64,000 nt of DNA, from the NCBI RefSeq assembly GCF_014650675.1, contig NZ_BMVK01000026.1, forward strand, positions 1 to 64,000, given 5' to 3'. Within the stretch, counting starts at the first letter, position 1; every line of letters begins with the position of its first letter. This DNA comes from Streptomyces anulatus. GTDB lineage: Bacteria; Actinomycetota; Actinomycetes; Streptomycetales; Streptomycetaceae. Both the position numbers and the translations under genes were made by a program. Below are positions 26,321 through 35,514 of the stretch, in pieces. The notes below the pieces were generated by a model that saw nothing but the letters and a program-made list of their open reading frames with translations, was not told the DNA's origin and did not search any database.

Positions 26321-27205
26321 ATGCACCGCGTACTCGGTGACCGCAGGGCGATCATGATCCTGCTCGGTCCCGCACTCCTCGTCTACACCCTGATCATGCT
26401 CGTCCCCACGGTGTGGTCGCTCGGGTACTCCTTCACCAAGGGCAACTCCATCGACGGCTTCACCGGCAACGGTCTGGCCAACTTCACCAGGCTCTTCTCC
26501 GACCAAGCCGTCCACGACGCCCTCTGGTTCACCGTGAAGTACGCGGTCCTCGTCACCGTCGGCCAGGTCATCGCCGGCTACCTCCTGGCCCTGCTCTACG
26601 TCTTCTTCCTCAAGAAGGCGTCCGCGCTCATCCGCACCCTGGTCTTCTTCCCGGTCGTCCTGCCCACCGTCGCCGTCGGCCTGCTCTTCCAGAAGTTCTT
26701 CCAGGTCGCCCCCCAGACCGGCCCCGTCAACTCCCTGCTCAACAGCTTCGGCCTGGAGTCCATCGACTTCTTCGGCAGCGCGGGAAGCGCCTTCTGGGTG
26801 CTGGTCAGCATGGACATCTGGCGCTCCATGGGCTTCTACGCCGTACTCCTGTTCGCCGGCCTCGTCGACATCCCCGACGAGGTCCTCGAATCAGCCCGCC
26901 TCGACGGCGCTTCCGGCCTTCGCCTCATTCGCCATATCGTCCTGCCGCTCTCCCTGCCGGTCCTCATGTCCTCCTTGATCTTCAGCATCAACGGCACCCT
27001 GAAAGTCTTCGACTCCGTCGTCGCCCTCACCAACGGCGGCCCCGGAACCGGCACCACCCCGCTGACCCTGTACATGTTCCAGACGTCGTTCACCTACAGC
27101 GAGTACGGCTACGGCAGCACCATCGCGCTGCTCCTCACCGTCGTCTGCCTTCTGGTGAGCCTGGCGGTCTACCGCGTCTCGCGACGCGACATCACGGAGG
27201 GCTGA
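26321..27205 (+). CDS. Sugar ABC transporter permease (MalF-like)
   Basis: 294 aa inner-membrane permease with about six membrane segments, starting with ILLGPALLVYTLIMLVPTVWS. The EAA loop that docks the ATPase is VPDEVLESARLDGASGLRLI-like (IPDEVLESARLDGASGL, about residues 185-201). No strong ribosome site precedes ATG 26321; translation may rely on coupling. Forms the channel with the next permease. Confidence 0.87.
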   Translation: MHRVLGDRRAIMILLGPALLVYTLIMLVPTVWSLGYSFTKGNSIDGFTGNGLANFTRLFSDQAVHDALWFTVKYAVLVTVGQVIAGYLLALLYVFFLKKASALIRTLVFFPVVLPTVAVGLLFQKFFQVAPQTGPVNSLLNSFGLESIDFFGSAGSAFWVLVSMDIWRSMGFYAVLLFAGLVDIPDEVLESARLDGASGLRLIRHIVLPLSLPVLMSSLIFSINGTLKVFDSVVALTNGGPGTGTTPLTLYMFQTSFTYSEYGYGSTIALLLTVVCLLVSLAVYRVSRRDITEG

Positions 27206-27210
27206 ACGTC

Positions 27211-28113
27211 ATGGCCATCGAAACCGCCCTCAAGCCCGCTTCGCCCGGACACAGGCGCACCAGACACCAGAACCGCAACTCCGTCCGCAAAGCGGGCGGC
27301 CGTCTCTGGATCAAGATCGCCGTAACCTTCCTGCTGGTCATCGAGGTCTACCCACTGATCTGGATGTTCCTCACCTCGCTGAAGTCCAACAGCGACTACC
27401 TCAACAACTCCACCTGGAGCCTTCCCACCACCTGGGAATGGGGCAACTACACCGAAGCGTGGACCACAGGGAACATCGGTCTCTATGTCCAGAACAGTCT
27501 GCTGGCGGTCGTCCCCGCCCTGGCGCTCATCCTGCTTCTTGGCACCGCGGCCGGATTCGCTTTGCAGATCATGGTCTGGAAGGGCCGAAGCCTGACCCTC
27601 CTGGTCTTTCTCGCAGGAATGATGGTTCCGCCGCAGATGATTCTGCTTCCCCTGTTCACTGTCTATTTCCAGGCCGGTCTCTCCGGGACCCTGTGGCCGC
27701 TCATCCTCACCTACACGGGCACGGGCCTCCCGTTGACCGTATTCATGATGGCCACCTATTACCGAACCGTGCCCCGAGAGCTGTTCGAAGCGGCGACTCT
27801 CGACGGGGCCGGGATCCTGCGTGCCTTTTGGACCATCAGCGTGCCGATGGTCCGCAACGCACTGCTCACGGTCGGGCTGGTGCAGTTCTTCTTCATCTGG
27901 AACGACCTCCTCATCGCTCTCACCTTCACCAACAGCCAGGATCTGCGCACCATCCAGGTCGGCCTGCTGAACTTCACCGGCGACTTCGGCGCCACCCAGT
28001 ACGGCCCGCTGTTCGCGGCCATCTGCATCAACGTTTTCGGCACCCTCGTGATCTACCTCTTCCTCAACCAGAAGGTCATGAAGGGCCTCACTTCAGGAGC
28101 GGTCAAGGGCTGA
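27211..28113 (+). CDS. Sugar ABC transporter permease (MalG-like)
   Basis: 300 aa permease with six membrane segments. A basic cytosolic N-terminus (HRRTRHQNRNSVRKAGGR) leads into the first helix. The EAA loop is VPRELFEAATLDGAGILRAF. It starts 5 bp after the first permease stop, with GGAGG upstream. Partner of the MalF-like permease. Confidence 0.88.
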   Translation: MAIETALKPASPGHRRTRHQNRNSVRKAGGRLWIKIAVTFLLVIEVYPLIWMFLTSLKSNSDYLNNSTWSLPTTWEWGNYTEAWTTGNIGLYVQNSLLAVVPALALILLLGTAAGFALQIMVWKGRSLTLLVFLAGMMVPPQMILLPLFTVYFQAGLSGTLWPLILTYTGTGLPLTVFMMATYYRTVPRELFEAATLDGAGILRAFWTISVPMVRNALLTVGLVQFFFIWNDLLIALTFTNSQDLRTIQVGLLNFTGDFGATQYGPLFAAICINVFGTLVIYLFLNQKVMKGLTSGAVKG

Positions 28114-28157
28114 ATCACTCCTTCTCCTCACTCCCGAGCACACGAAAGGTCCCTTCC

Positions 28158-30746
28158 TTGCAGTCCCTCCAGCCTTCCCCGGTGCGCTTCGAGCATCTGC
28201 CGGACGGCCTCGGCATCGGCATCAGCTCGCCCCGCCTGTCCTGGACCTCCGCGCCCGAAGCCGGAGATCAGCACGCCTACGAAGTCGAGCTTCGCCGAGA
28301 CGACCGACTCCACTGCACGGGCCGTATCACCGCATCCGACCACCTGCTCGTACCTTGGCCCGACGAACCGCTCAGCTCACGCGAGCGCGTCGCCGTGCGC
28401 GTGCGCACCTGGTCGACGGGAGGCGGCGCTCCCTCGCCGTGGAGTCGGGCCGCTGTCGTCGAGGCCGGCCTGTTCGAGCCGGGTGACTGGACCGCCCTCC
28501 CCGTCGGTGCCGCCTGGCAGGAGGACCCTGCAGCCGAACGCCGCCCGGCCCGCGTCCGTAAGCACTTCCGAGCGGACGACAAGCCGGTCGAACGCGCCCG
28601 GCTCTACATCACCGCCCATGGTCTGTACGAGGCGGAGATCAACGGGACCCGAGTCGGTGACGAAACCCTGGCACCCGGCTGGACCGTCTATCAACATCGT
28701 CTGCGCTACCGCACCTACGACGTCACCCCCCTCCTCACCTGCGGCACCAACACCATCGGCGCCTGGCTCGCGGACGGCTGGTACCGCGGCAAATACGGCT
28801 TCGACGGCGGCACACGCAACATCTACGGCACCGACCAGTCCCTCATAGCCCAACTCGAGATCACCTACACCGACGGAACCACCACGGTGGTCGCCACCGA
28901 CCACACCTGGCACGCCGCCTTCGGCCCCATCCTGACCAGCGGCCTCTACGAAGGCGAAACGTTCGATGCCCGGCTGGACGACCCGCACTGGGCCACCCCC
29001 AGCGCGCCCCAGGACAGCTGGACACCCGTACGCGTCGGAAGCCGAGACCCCAGGACACTGGTCGCGCCCGAAGGCCCCCCGGTCCGGTGCACCCAGGAAA
29101 TCGCTCCTGTGTCCGTCACCCGCACCTCCGACGGCCGGCACCTGCTCGACTTCGGGCAGAACCTCGTGGGACGTCTACGGATCACCGCGGAGGGACCGGC
29201 CGGCGCCACCCTCACCTTCCGGCACGCAGAGGTCCTCCAGAACGGAGAACTCGCCACCCTCCCCCTGCGCGAAGCACACTCCACCGACACCCTCGTCCTG
29301 CCCGGCAACGGTCCCTACACGTGGGAACCTCGCTTCACCCTCCACGGATTTCGCTATGCCGAGATAAGCGGCTGGCCCGGCGAACTCGCCCCGCATGCCG
29401 TGACCGCGCGCGTCCACCACACGGACATGCGCCGCACGGGCTGGTTCGAGTGCAGCGATCCCCTGGTCAACCGCCTCCACGAGAACGTCCTGTGGAGCAT
29501 GCGAGGCAACTTCGTCGACATCCCGACCGACTGCCCACAGCGCGATGAGCGCCTTGGCTGGACCGGAGACATCCAGGTCTTCACCCCCACCGCAAGCTTC
29601 CTCTACGACTGCGCCGGCATGCTCAACTCCTGGCTCACCGACGTGGGCAAGGAACAGCTCCCGGACGGCACCATCCCCTGGTACGTGCCGGTCATCCCCG
29701 GCAATCCGATGTGGACCCCGATCCAACCGGGAGCCGCCTGGGGAGACGTCGCCACCCTCACCCCCTGGGCCCTGTACCAGCGCTTCGGTGATCTCGAACT
29801 TCTACGGCGTCACTACCCCATGGCCAAGGCGTGGGTCGACCTCGTCGAGAAGCTCGCCGGCCCCGAGCGACTCTGGGATACCGGGTTCCAACTAGGGGAC
29901 TGGCTCGACCCGGCCGCCCCACCGGATGACCCCGCCGCCGGCCGCACCGACCGCCACCTCGTCGCCACCGCCTACTTCGCCCACTCCACCCGGCACCTCG
30001 CCCGTGCCGCCCAAGCGCTGGGCCGTACAGGCGAAACAGATCGGTACGACACACTCGCCGACGAAGTCACCACGGCGTTCCGACGACGCTACGCCCAACC
30101 CGACGGCCGCCTGTCGAGCGACAGCCCCACCGCGTACGCCCTCGCCATCGTGTTCAACCTTCTTGAGACCCCACAGCGTCTGGTGGCAGGCGACCGTCTT
30201 GCCGAACTCGTCCGCCAGGACGACGCGCGTATCGCCACAGGCTTTGTCGGGACCCCTCTCATCTGCGACGCACTGACGGGTACCGGCCACCTCGACAGCG
30301 CCTACCGTCTGCTTCTGCAGACCGAATGCCCGTCGTGGCTCTACCCCGTCACCATGGGCGCCACCACCATCTGGGAACGCTGGGACAGTCTCCGCCCGGA
30401 CGGAACCCTCAACCCAGGCGGCATGACTTCCTTCAATCACTACGCTCTCGGTGCGGTCGCCGACTGGCTCCACCGAGTCGTCGGAGGCATCGAGGTCACA
30501 GCGCCGGGCGCTGCCACACTTGCCTTCCGACCCCGCCCCGGCGGCGGCATCACGTGGGCCCGCACCCGCCATGAGACGCCCCATGGAACCGCCGCGATCT
30601 CCTGGCAAACCACTCCGACCGGCATCAAGGCCCAGATCACCGTGCCCCCGAACTGCACAGCACTCGCCGAGCTGCCGGGCTACGCAGCCCAAACTCTCGG
30701 CCCCGGCATGCACATATTTCCGCAAGGAAATAGCAGAAGCGACTGA
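28158..30746 (+). CDS. GH78 alpha-L-rhamnosidase
   Basis: 862 aa. Releases terminal L-rhamnose from rhamnosides. N-terminal beta-sandwich domains (from VRFEHLPDGLGIGISSPRLSW) are followed by the (alpha/alpha)6 barrel and a C-terminal beta domain. The likely acid is Glu in CPQRDERLGWTGD (about E464) and the likely base is Glu in ATTIWERWDS (about E740), matching the pair known from Streptomyces avermitilis Rha78A. No signal peptide, so it is probably intracellular and acts on imported substrate. The start looks like TTG 28158, with AAAGG upstream; GTG 28182 is the alternative. Last gene of the ABC operon. Confidence 0.88.
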   Translation: MQSLQPSPVRFEHLPDGLGIGISSPRLSWTSAPEAGDQHAYEVELRRDDRLHCTGRITASDHLLVPWPDEPLSSRERVAVRVRTWSTGGGAPSPWSRAAVVEAGLFEPGDWTALPVGAAWQEDPAAERRPARVRKHFRADDKPVERARLYITAHGLYEAEINGTRVGDETLAPGWTVYQHRLRYRTYDVTPLLTCGTNTIGAWLADGWYRGKYGFDGGTRNIYGTDQSLIAQLEITYTDGTTTVVATDHTWHAAFGPILTSGLYEGETFDARLDDPHWATPSAPQDSWTPVRVGSRDPRTLVAPEGPPVRCTQEIAPVSVTRTSDGRHLLDFGQNLVGRLRITAEGPAGATLTFRHAEVLQNGELATLPLREAHSTDTLVLPGNGPYTWEPRFTLHGFRYAEISGWPGELAPHAVTARVHHTDMRRTGWFECSDPLVNRLHENVLWSMRGNFVDIPTDCPQRDERLGWTGDIQVFTPTASFLYDCAGMLNSWLTDVGKEQLPDGTIPWYVPVIPGNPMWTPIQPGAAWGDVATLTPWALYQRFGDLELLRRHYPMAKAWVDLVEKLAGPERLWDTGFQLGDWLDPAAPPDDPAAGRTDRHLVATAYFAHSTRHLARAAQALGRTGETDRYDTLADEVTTAFRRRYAQPDGRLSSDSPTAYALAIVFNLLETPQRLVAGDRLAELVRQDDARIATGFVGTPLICDALTGTGHLDSAYRLLLQTECPSWLYPVTMGATTIWERWDSLRPDGTLNPGGMTSFNHYALGAVADWLHRVVGGIEVTAPGAATLAFRPRPGGGITWARTRHETPHGTAAISWQTTPTGIKAQITVPPNCTALAELPGYAAQTLGPGMHIFPQGNSRSD

Positions 30747-30781
30747 GTAGGCGCCGCAAAAGTTCCAGGTACCCTCGCTCG

Positions 30782-30817
30782 TGCCCGGCATGACTCCACC
30801 TTTCACGCCGGGCATTT
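30782..30817 (+). terminator. Terminator after alpha-L-rhamnosidase
   Basis: TGCCCGGC, a 17-nt loop, GCCGGGCA, then TTT: an 8-bp perfect stem 36 bp after the GH78 stop. Confidence 0.6.
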
Positions 30818-31201
30818 GCATACCTTGAAAAGGTCACCTGTATCCATGAGGCGGATGGCCGTCATCTGAATTTCGTATGGATGCTTCACTAAAGCGTCAG
30901 CCAAGCAGTTGAGAAATTCCTCACCCTGCCGAAATTTTGAGCATCCGCGCAGATCAGGGACGGCTCAGCGAATTCACGATGCCTGAGGGGTTGACCAGAA
31001 ACACTGAGAGCCATAGCTTTCCGAATCACACAAGGCGCTCAACCGTCGAGCCCTTGAAAAGTCCTCGGTAAGGGTCGCGGGACGCACAAACCCGCCCAGG
31101 ACAGTAATTCGGATAAATCCTGACCGGCGAATTATCCGCCGGATGGCAACACCGACGTCGACGGGTCCCCACCCCGCCGCCCCACTCCTCGGAGAGCCGC
31201 C
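30818..31201 (+). promoter_or_regulatory. AT-richer leader region of the GH3 gene
   Basis: No gene is seen in this stretch, which is clearly less GC-rich than its surroundings. TTGACC (30991-30996), 17 bp, TAGCTT (31014-31019) make a plausible promoter, giving a leader of about 175 nt. The leader contains an inverted repeat CGGATAA-N15-TTATCCG (31110-31138). No known riboswitch pattern was recognised. Confidence 0.5.
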
Positions 31202-33676
31202 GTGAACCGACGCACCTTCCTGTCCTCCGCCATCGCCACCGCACTCGCCGTCAGCATGGTCCCCACCGCCAACGGTCAGGCCATCGCCGCGACCGATCCC
31301 CGCGCCTTCGACCGCGCCGACGCTCTTCTCGCCCGGATGTCCGCTGCCGACAAGGACGCCCTCATCCGGTGCGACTTCGCCGCCCTCAGCCACCTCGGTA
31401 TCCCCGCCCTCACCATGGTCGACGCCTCCGCCGGGCTGCGTGGCGAACAGAACGTCACCGCGTTCCCGGTCCCCCTCGCCCAGGCCGCCACCTTCGACGA
31501 GGACCTGACGCGCCGTATCGGGGTCGCCATCGGCACCGAGGGACGCGCCAAGGGGTACAACAGCCTCCTCGGGCCGACCATCGATCTGACGCGGACCTGG
31601 CACTTCGGGCGCCAGGCCGAGAGCCTGGGAGAAGACCCGTTCCTCGCGGGCCGCCTCGGCGCCGCCCTCACCACCGGCATGCAGAGCCGTCAGGTCACGG
31701 CCACGGTCAAGCACTTCGCGGCCTACACCCAGGAAGTGAACCGCTTCTTCAGCGACACCCTGGTGTCCGACCGCGCGATGCACGAGATCTACCAAGCGCC
31801 CTTCCGCCGAGTCATCGCCGCCGCGCCCACCACCTCGGTCATGATGGCCTATCCCAAGATCAACGGGACCTTCGCCACCCAGAGCCCCACCCTCTTCAAC
31901 GACGTCAAGTCCCGCCTCGGCCTTCAGGGTTACACCGTCCCTGACTTCTGGGCCGGCGACGACCAGGTAGCCGCCGCCAAGGCGGGCATGGACCTCGCGG
32001 GGCTCGGCCCCGGCGGCGTCAAGCTCGTACCCGGTGAGGTCGCTCGCAACGTGTCCACCGCACGGCTCGACGATGCCGCACGCCGCATCCTCGTCACCAT
32101 GTTCGCCAACGGCCTCGTGGACAACCCGGTCCCGGCGCCGGCTCAAGACGTCAGCACCGCCGAACACAAGAGCCTCGCCCACGAAGCAGCCCTCGCCTCC
32201 ACCGTGCTGCTGGCCAACCGTTCCTCAGCCCTGCCTCTGCCCACCAGGCTCAGGTCGCTCGCCGTCATCGGGCCCGCCGGAACTGATGCGCTCACCGGCG
32301 TCGCCGGCTCCACCTACGTCGACCCCGGCACCTGGACCACTCCCCTACAGGCCATCAAGACCCGCGCCGGCAGCGGCATCACCGTCACCCACGCCCAAGG
32401 CACCACCGGCGACGTCCCCCTCAGCACCGTTCCCTCCAGCGTGCTGCGCACCACCGGTAAGGCCCCCGGCCTCACCGGCCGCTACTACGCCTCCCCCGAG
32501 CCCACCGGCACACCGGTCGCCACCCGCACCGACAGCGTCATCGACTTCACCAGCACTCCGGTCGACACCCTTCCCGCAGTCTGGTCCGCGACCTGGTCAG
32601 GCACGCTGACCCCGACGCACAGCGGCCTGCACCGCTTCTCCCTCCTGGCCGCGGGCACCGCCACCTTGAAGATCAACGGCGTCACCGTAGTCACCGGATC
32701 CCGTGGCACACGGCGCTTCTTCCTCGGCACGTACGACTATCCCCTCCAGGGCACCATCGACCTGGCCGCGGGCAGAACCGTGTCCGTCGAACTCACCTAC
32801 AGCAACGCCACCGCCGACCCCGGCACCAGCGGCCTCACCCTCGGCTGGCAGCCCGGCTCCCTGATACCGGCCGCCGTCCAGGCCGCCACCAAGGCCGGGG
32901 CCGCCGTCGTCTTCGTCAACCGCATCGCCGGCGAAGCCATGGACCACGAACAGCTCACCCTCCCCGGGGACCAGAACCAGCTCATCACCGCCGTCGCCGC
33001 CGCGAACTCCCGCACCATCGTCGTCCTGAACACGGACGGCCCCGTCGCGATGCCCTGGCTGAACGACGTCGAGGCCGTCATCCAGACCTGGTACGGAGGC
33101 CGCGGCATGGGCACCGCCCTCGCGGCCGTCCTGTTCGGCGACAGCGACCCCTCGGGCAGGCTGCCCATCACCTTCCCCACCGACGCCTCTCAAGGCCCCG
33201 GCACAACGACGGCGACGTACCCGGGCAAGAACGGCACCGTCTCCTACGACGAGGGAATCGCCATCGGCTACCGCTACTACGACACCAAGGGGCAGCAACC
33301 CCAGTTCCCCTTCGGGCACGGCCTCTCCTACACGACCTTCGCCCACGGCTCCCCCGAAGCCTCCTACAGTGCCGCCAGCAGGACCGTGACCCTCTCCGTC
33401 ACCGTCACCAACAGCGGTAACCGCCCAGGCACCGAGGTCGTCCAGGTCTACGCCACCCTCCCCACGGCCGCGGCCGCCGAGCCGCGCCGGCTCGTCGCTT
33501 TCCGTAAGACGAATCTCGCACCCGGAGCCAGCCGGCGTCTCACCTTCACCATCCCCACCGACGACCTCACCGTCTGGACGTCCGGAACGTGGTCCCTGGT
33601 CCCCGGCCTCTACACCTTCGCCACGGCGCGCAACTCCCGAGCCATCACCGCGCAGAGGAACCTCACCATCGGCTGA
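31202..33676 (+). CDS. Secreted GH3 glycosidase with PA14 insert
   Basis: 824 aa. The N-terminus VNRRTFLSSAIATALA has a twin-arginine (Tat) motif followed by a hydrophobic stretch. The GH3 barrel contains QAESLGEDPFLAG, TVKHFAAYTQE and the nucleophile region TVPDFWAGDD, where Asp (about 248) sits in PDF rather than the usual SDW. The second GH3 domain is split by a PA14-like module (about 423-550, GLTGRYYASPEPTG to GLTLGWQPGS), and a C-terminal fibronectin-III-like domain follows. Most such enzymes are beta-glucosidases. It could remove glucose from rhamnoglucosides such as rutinosides (inference). GTG start with GGAG upstream. Confidence 0.86.
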   Translation: MNRRTFLSSAIATALAVSMVPTANGQAIAATDPRAFDRADALLARMSAADKDALIRCDFAALSHLGIPALTMVDASAGLRGEQNVTAFPVPLAQAATFDEDLTRRIGVAIGTEGRAKGYNSLLGPTIDLTRTWHFGRQAESLGEDPFLAGRLGAALTTGMQSRQVTATVKHFAAYTQEVNRFFSDTLVSDRAMHEIYQAPFRRVIAAAPTTSVMMAYPKINGTFATQSPTLFNDVKSRLGLQGYTVPDFWAGDDQVAAAKAGMDLAGLGPGGVKLVPGEVARNVSTARLDDAARRILVTMFANGLVDNPVPAPAQDVSTAEHKSLAHEAALASTVLLANRSSALPLPTRLRSLAVIGPAGTDALTGVAGSTYVDPGTWTTPLQAIKTRAGSGITVTHAQGTTGDVPLSTVPSSVLRTTGKAPGLTGRYYASPEPTGTPVATRTDSVIDFTSTPVDTLPAVWSATWSGTLTPTHSGLHRFSLLAAGTATLKINGVTVVTGSRGTRRFFLGTYDYPLQGTIDLAAGRTVSVELTYSNATADPGTSGLTLGWQPGSLIPAAVQAATKAGAAVVFVNRIAGEAMDHEQLTLPGDQNQLITAVAAANSRTIVVLNTDGPVAMPWLNDVEAVIQTWYGGRGMGTALAAVLFGDSDPSGRLPITFPTDASQGPGTTTATYPGKNGTVSYDEGIAIGYRYYDTKGQQPQFPFGHGLSYTTFAHGSPEASYSAASRTVTLSVTVTNSGNRPGTEVVQVYATLPTAAAAEPRRLVAFRKTNLAPGASRRLTFTIPTDDLTVWTSGTWSLVPGLYTFATARNSRAITAQRNLTIG

Positions 33677-33753
33677 TCGGTGAGAGAGTAACGGGCAGGC
33701 AGCAGAAGCCGATACGAGCCGACAGACCATCACTTCGTCTGCGGTCCTATCAG

Positions 33754-33788
33754 CCCCCGTGGAGCGTCGCTCGCGACGGCCACGGGGG
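33754..33788 (+). terminator. Strong hairpin terminator after GH3 gene
   Basis: CCCCCGTGG ... CCACGGGGG with an inner CGTCGC/GCGACG stem, 78 bp after the GH3 stop. Confidence 0.7.
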
Positions 33789-33847
33789 CAGCGCCGCGGC
33801 CTGCACGTCTCGCCCAGGCGTCGTGCTGGGCAGCCAGGACACCGCCC

Positions 33848-34006
33848 TTGTCTGAGGTCCTCCAGGTCGACGATCGTCCTGTCCCTCGCAGCGACCCGCT
33901 CCCGCAACTCGATCACATCGGCCCTGGGCTGCTCGATCTTAGTGTCCCGCGAGTCGACGTCCTCCCGGCGTCGCGCATCGCCGCAGGGCGGTCGGCCTCC
34001 GGTCAC
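33848..34006 (-). pseudogene. Remnant of a transposase-accessory (DUF6262-like) coiled-coil protein
   Basis: The minus strand encodes RDTKIEQPRADVIELRERVA and then ARDRTIVDLEDLRQ, a leucine-rich coiled-coil tail like that of small proteins that accompany integrase-type transposases in actinomycetes. Only the tail is present; no start, HTH part or partner transposase is visible. To its right (34007-34179) nothing else can be recognised. Family assignment from memory, moderate to low certainty. Confidence 0.4.
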
Positions 34007-34179
34007 CGAATCAGGACTCGGACGCCGCCGTCAGCAATAGAGGATGCGGTAGCGCACGATCCGCGAGGCTGCGACTTCGCAGGGCATCAGCCGCAACGAT
34101 GTCGCCCAGCACCTCGTACGACCGCAGGGGCCTCCAAGCGCGGAAAAGGCGCTGTCGGCTCCTGAAGGCTTGCTCGACC

Positions 34180-35514
34180 TCACGCCCATGGGACGGGCTC
34201 GGTCTCACCGACCCACCTGTTTGTCCTGGAGAGGTCCTGGTAGGAGCCTCGGTAGCCGATCGAGCGGAGTACCAGCAGCGCGAGGAAGTGGCGGGTCAGC
34301 AGCCAGGTGTCGGTGACCAGTCCTTTCACCCCGTAGACGGGCTCTTGTGTCTCCTTGGGATGAACGAGACGGTTACGGACTCGGGTGACGACGTCGGCGC
34401 CGTCCGCCAGCCTAGTGCCGTCTACTCGCTGTCTGGCCGCATAGGCAGCGGCTGCCGGCAGACGGTCTGCGCGCACCCTCAGATCGACCCCGGACTCCGT
34501 CAGGACCATACGCAGTTTGTCATGAGCCGGCCGTGCGCGGGATGTGTACTCGGCTTCCGTGAGCCGCCCGCTGAGCACGAGTTCCTGCCACATCACATGC
34601 TCCAGTCCGGCAGCTCCGCTCATGATCCGCTGCTCGACGAACCCTAGATCGACTATGGCAGTGATCGCATACTGCATCTGCAGGCGAAGCGCCTGCCCCT
34701 TGCCGGAATCGCGGAAGGTAGGCAGAAGGCAGGCCAGCAGACCTGCCAAGGACTTCTGGTCTTCGGGGTACCACCAGCCGGAGCTGATGCGGCGTGCCGG
34801 GTCGCAGAGCATCGGGCCCCACTGGCCCCACACCGTATGCTCCTGGTCGTTCAGGCCGACAGGCAGGGCGGGAGCGACCCACCGGCCGAGCGCGAAGGAC
34901 AGTCCGACGTGCAACGCACTGAGAACCGGGGCGGCCTCGGCGGCCGTGAACGTGGCTCCGTCCAACCGACGCAGCTCCATCACATGAGTCATGACGTAGA
35001 CGTCGGCCTGGCGCACATCAGAGAAGACGGCCTTGTGATCAGAGCGGACGTCGAGCGTGATCCTCCACCCGTCCGCCTCATACACACTGCGGCCGCCCGA
35101 TACCAATCGCGGCGTCCCATCAGCAGCATGAGCCTCGAGGTGGGCTGATCCACGCCATCGGGGCAGATTGAACCAGTGGGCAACAACACGGTCGAGCGGG
35201 GCGGTGGGGTCTCCGTAAGAAGTGCCGTTGGACCAGCCGCTCACAGCGTCTCTGGCAGACACCGGCAGTTCGATGCCGTGGTTGAGCAGACTCAGCTCAG
35301 TCCTGTCCTTTAACGTGGGGTCATAGTCTTCGGTACGCAACCGCCAAGAGATCCGGGGCTTCGGGGAGCAGTCGTACTGGACAACCCCGGGCACCTCAGC
35401 CCCGGCCGCGCCAATAGGTCCGTCGTAGAGGGTGATCGGCTCCCCTGGCGCATTGAAGGGGTACAACGGCGCCAGGGGCTCCTCAGCCTTGAGTTCAGTT
35501 GACGAAGCAGACAT
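34180..35514 (-). CDS. HEPN-domain protein, ApeA-like; candidate phage defence factor
   Basis: 444 aa, soluble. The N-terminal two-thirds looks beta-rich (ITLYDGPIG, WRITLDVRSDHKAVFSD). The C-terminal third is helical and contains RNRLVH at residues 380-385, the R-N-x3-H motif of HEPN ribonucleases, after a helix with FVEQRIMSGAAGLEHVMWQE. This layout (large N-terminal domain plus HEPN) resembles ApeA-type abortive-infection proteins, but the link is by pattern only. The gene stands alone, between a transposase-accessory remnant and pirin. The ATG at 35514 has only AGGG upstream; ATG 35541 in frame is an alternative. Confidence 0.68.
   Translation of the reverse strand: MSASSTELKAEEPLAPLYPFNAPGEPITLYDGPIGAAGAEVPGVVQYDCSPKPRISWRLRTEDYDPTLKDRTELSLLNHGIELPVSARDAVSGWSNGTSYGDPTAPLDRVVAHWFNLPRWRGSAHLEAHAADGTPRLVSGGRSVYEADGWRITLDVRSDHKAVFSDVRQADVYVMTHVMELRRLDGATFTAAEAAPVLSALHVGLSFALGRWVAPALPVGLNDQEHTVWGQWGPMLCDPARRISSGWWYPEDQKSLAGLLACLLPTFRDSGKGQALRLQMQYAITAIVDLGFVEQRIMSGAAGLEHVMWQELVLSGRLTEAEYTSRARPAHDKLRMVLTESGVDLRVRADRLPAAAAYAARQRVDGTRLADGADVVTRVRNRLVHPKETQEPVYGVKGLVTDTWLLTRHFLALLVLRSIGYRGSYQDLSRTNRWVGETEPVPWA

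Noticed and set aside
34011..34208. 65-codon minus-strand open frame downstream of the HEPN gene, as a possible antitoxin
   Set aside because: Overlaps the HEPN C-terminus, Arg-rich shadow composition and no ribosome site.
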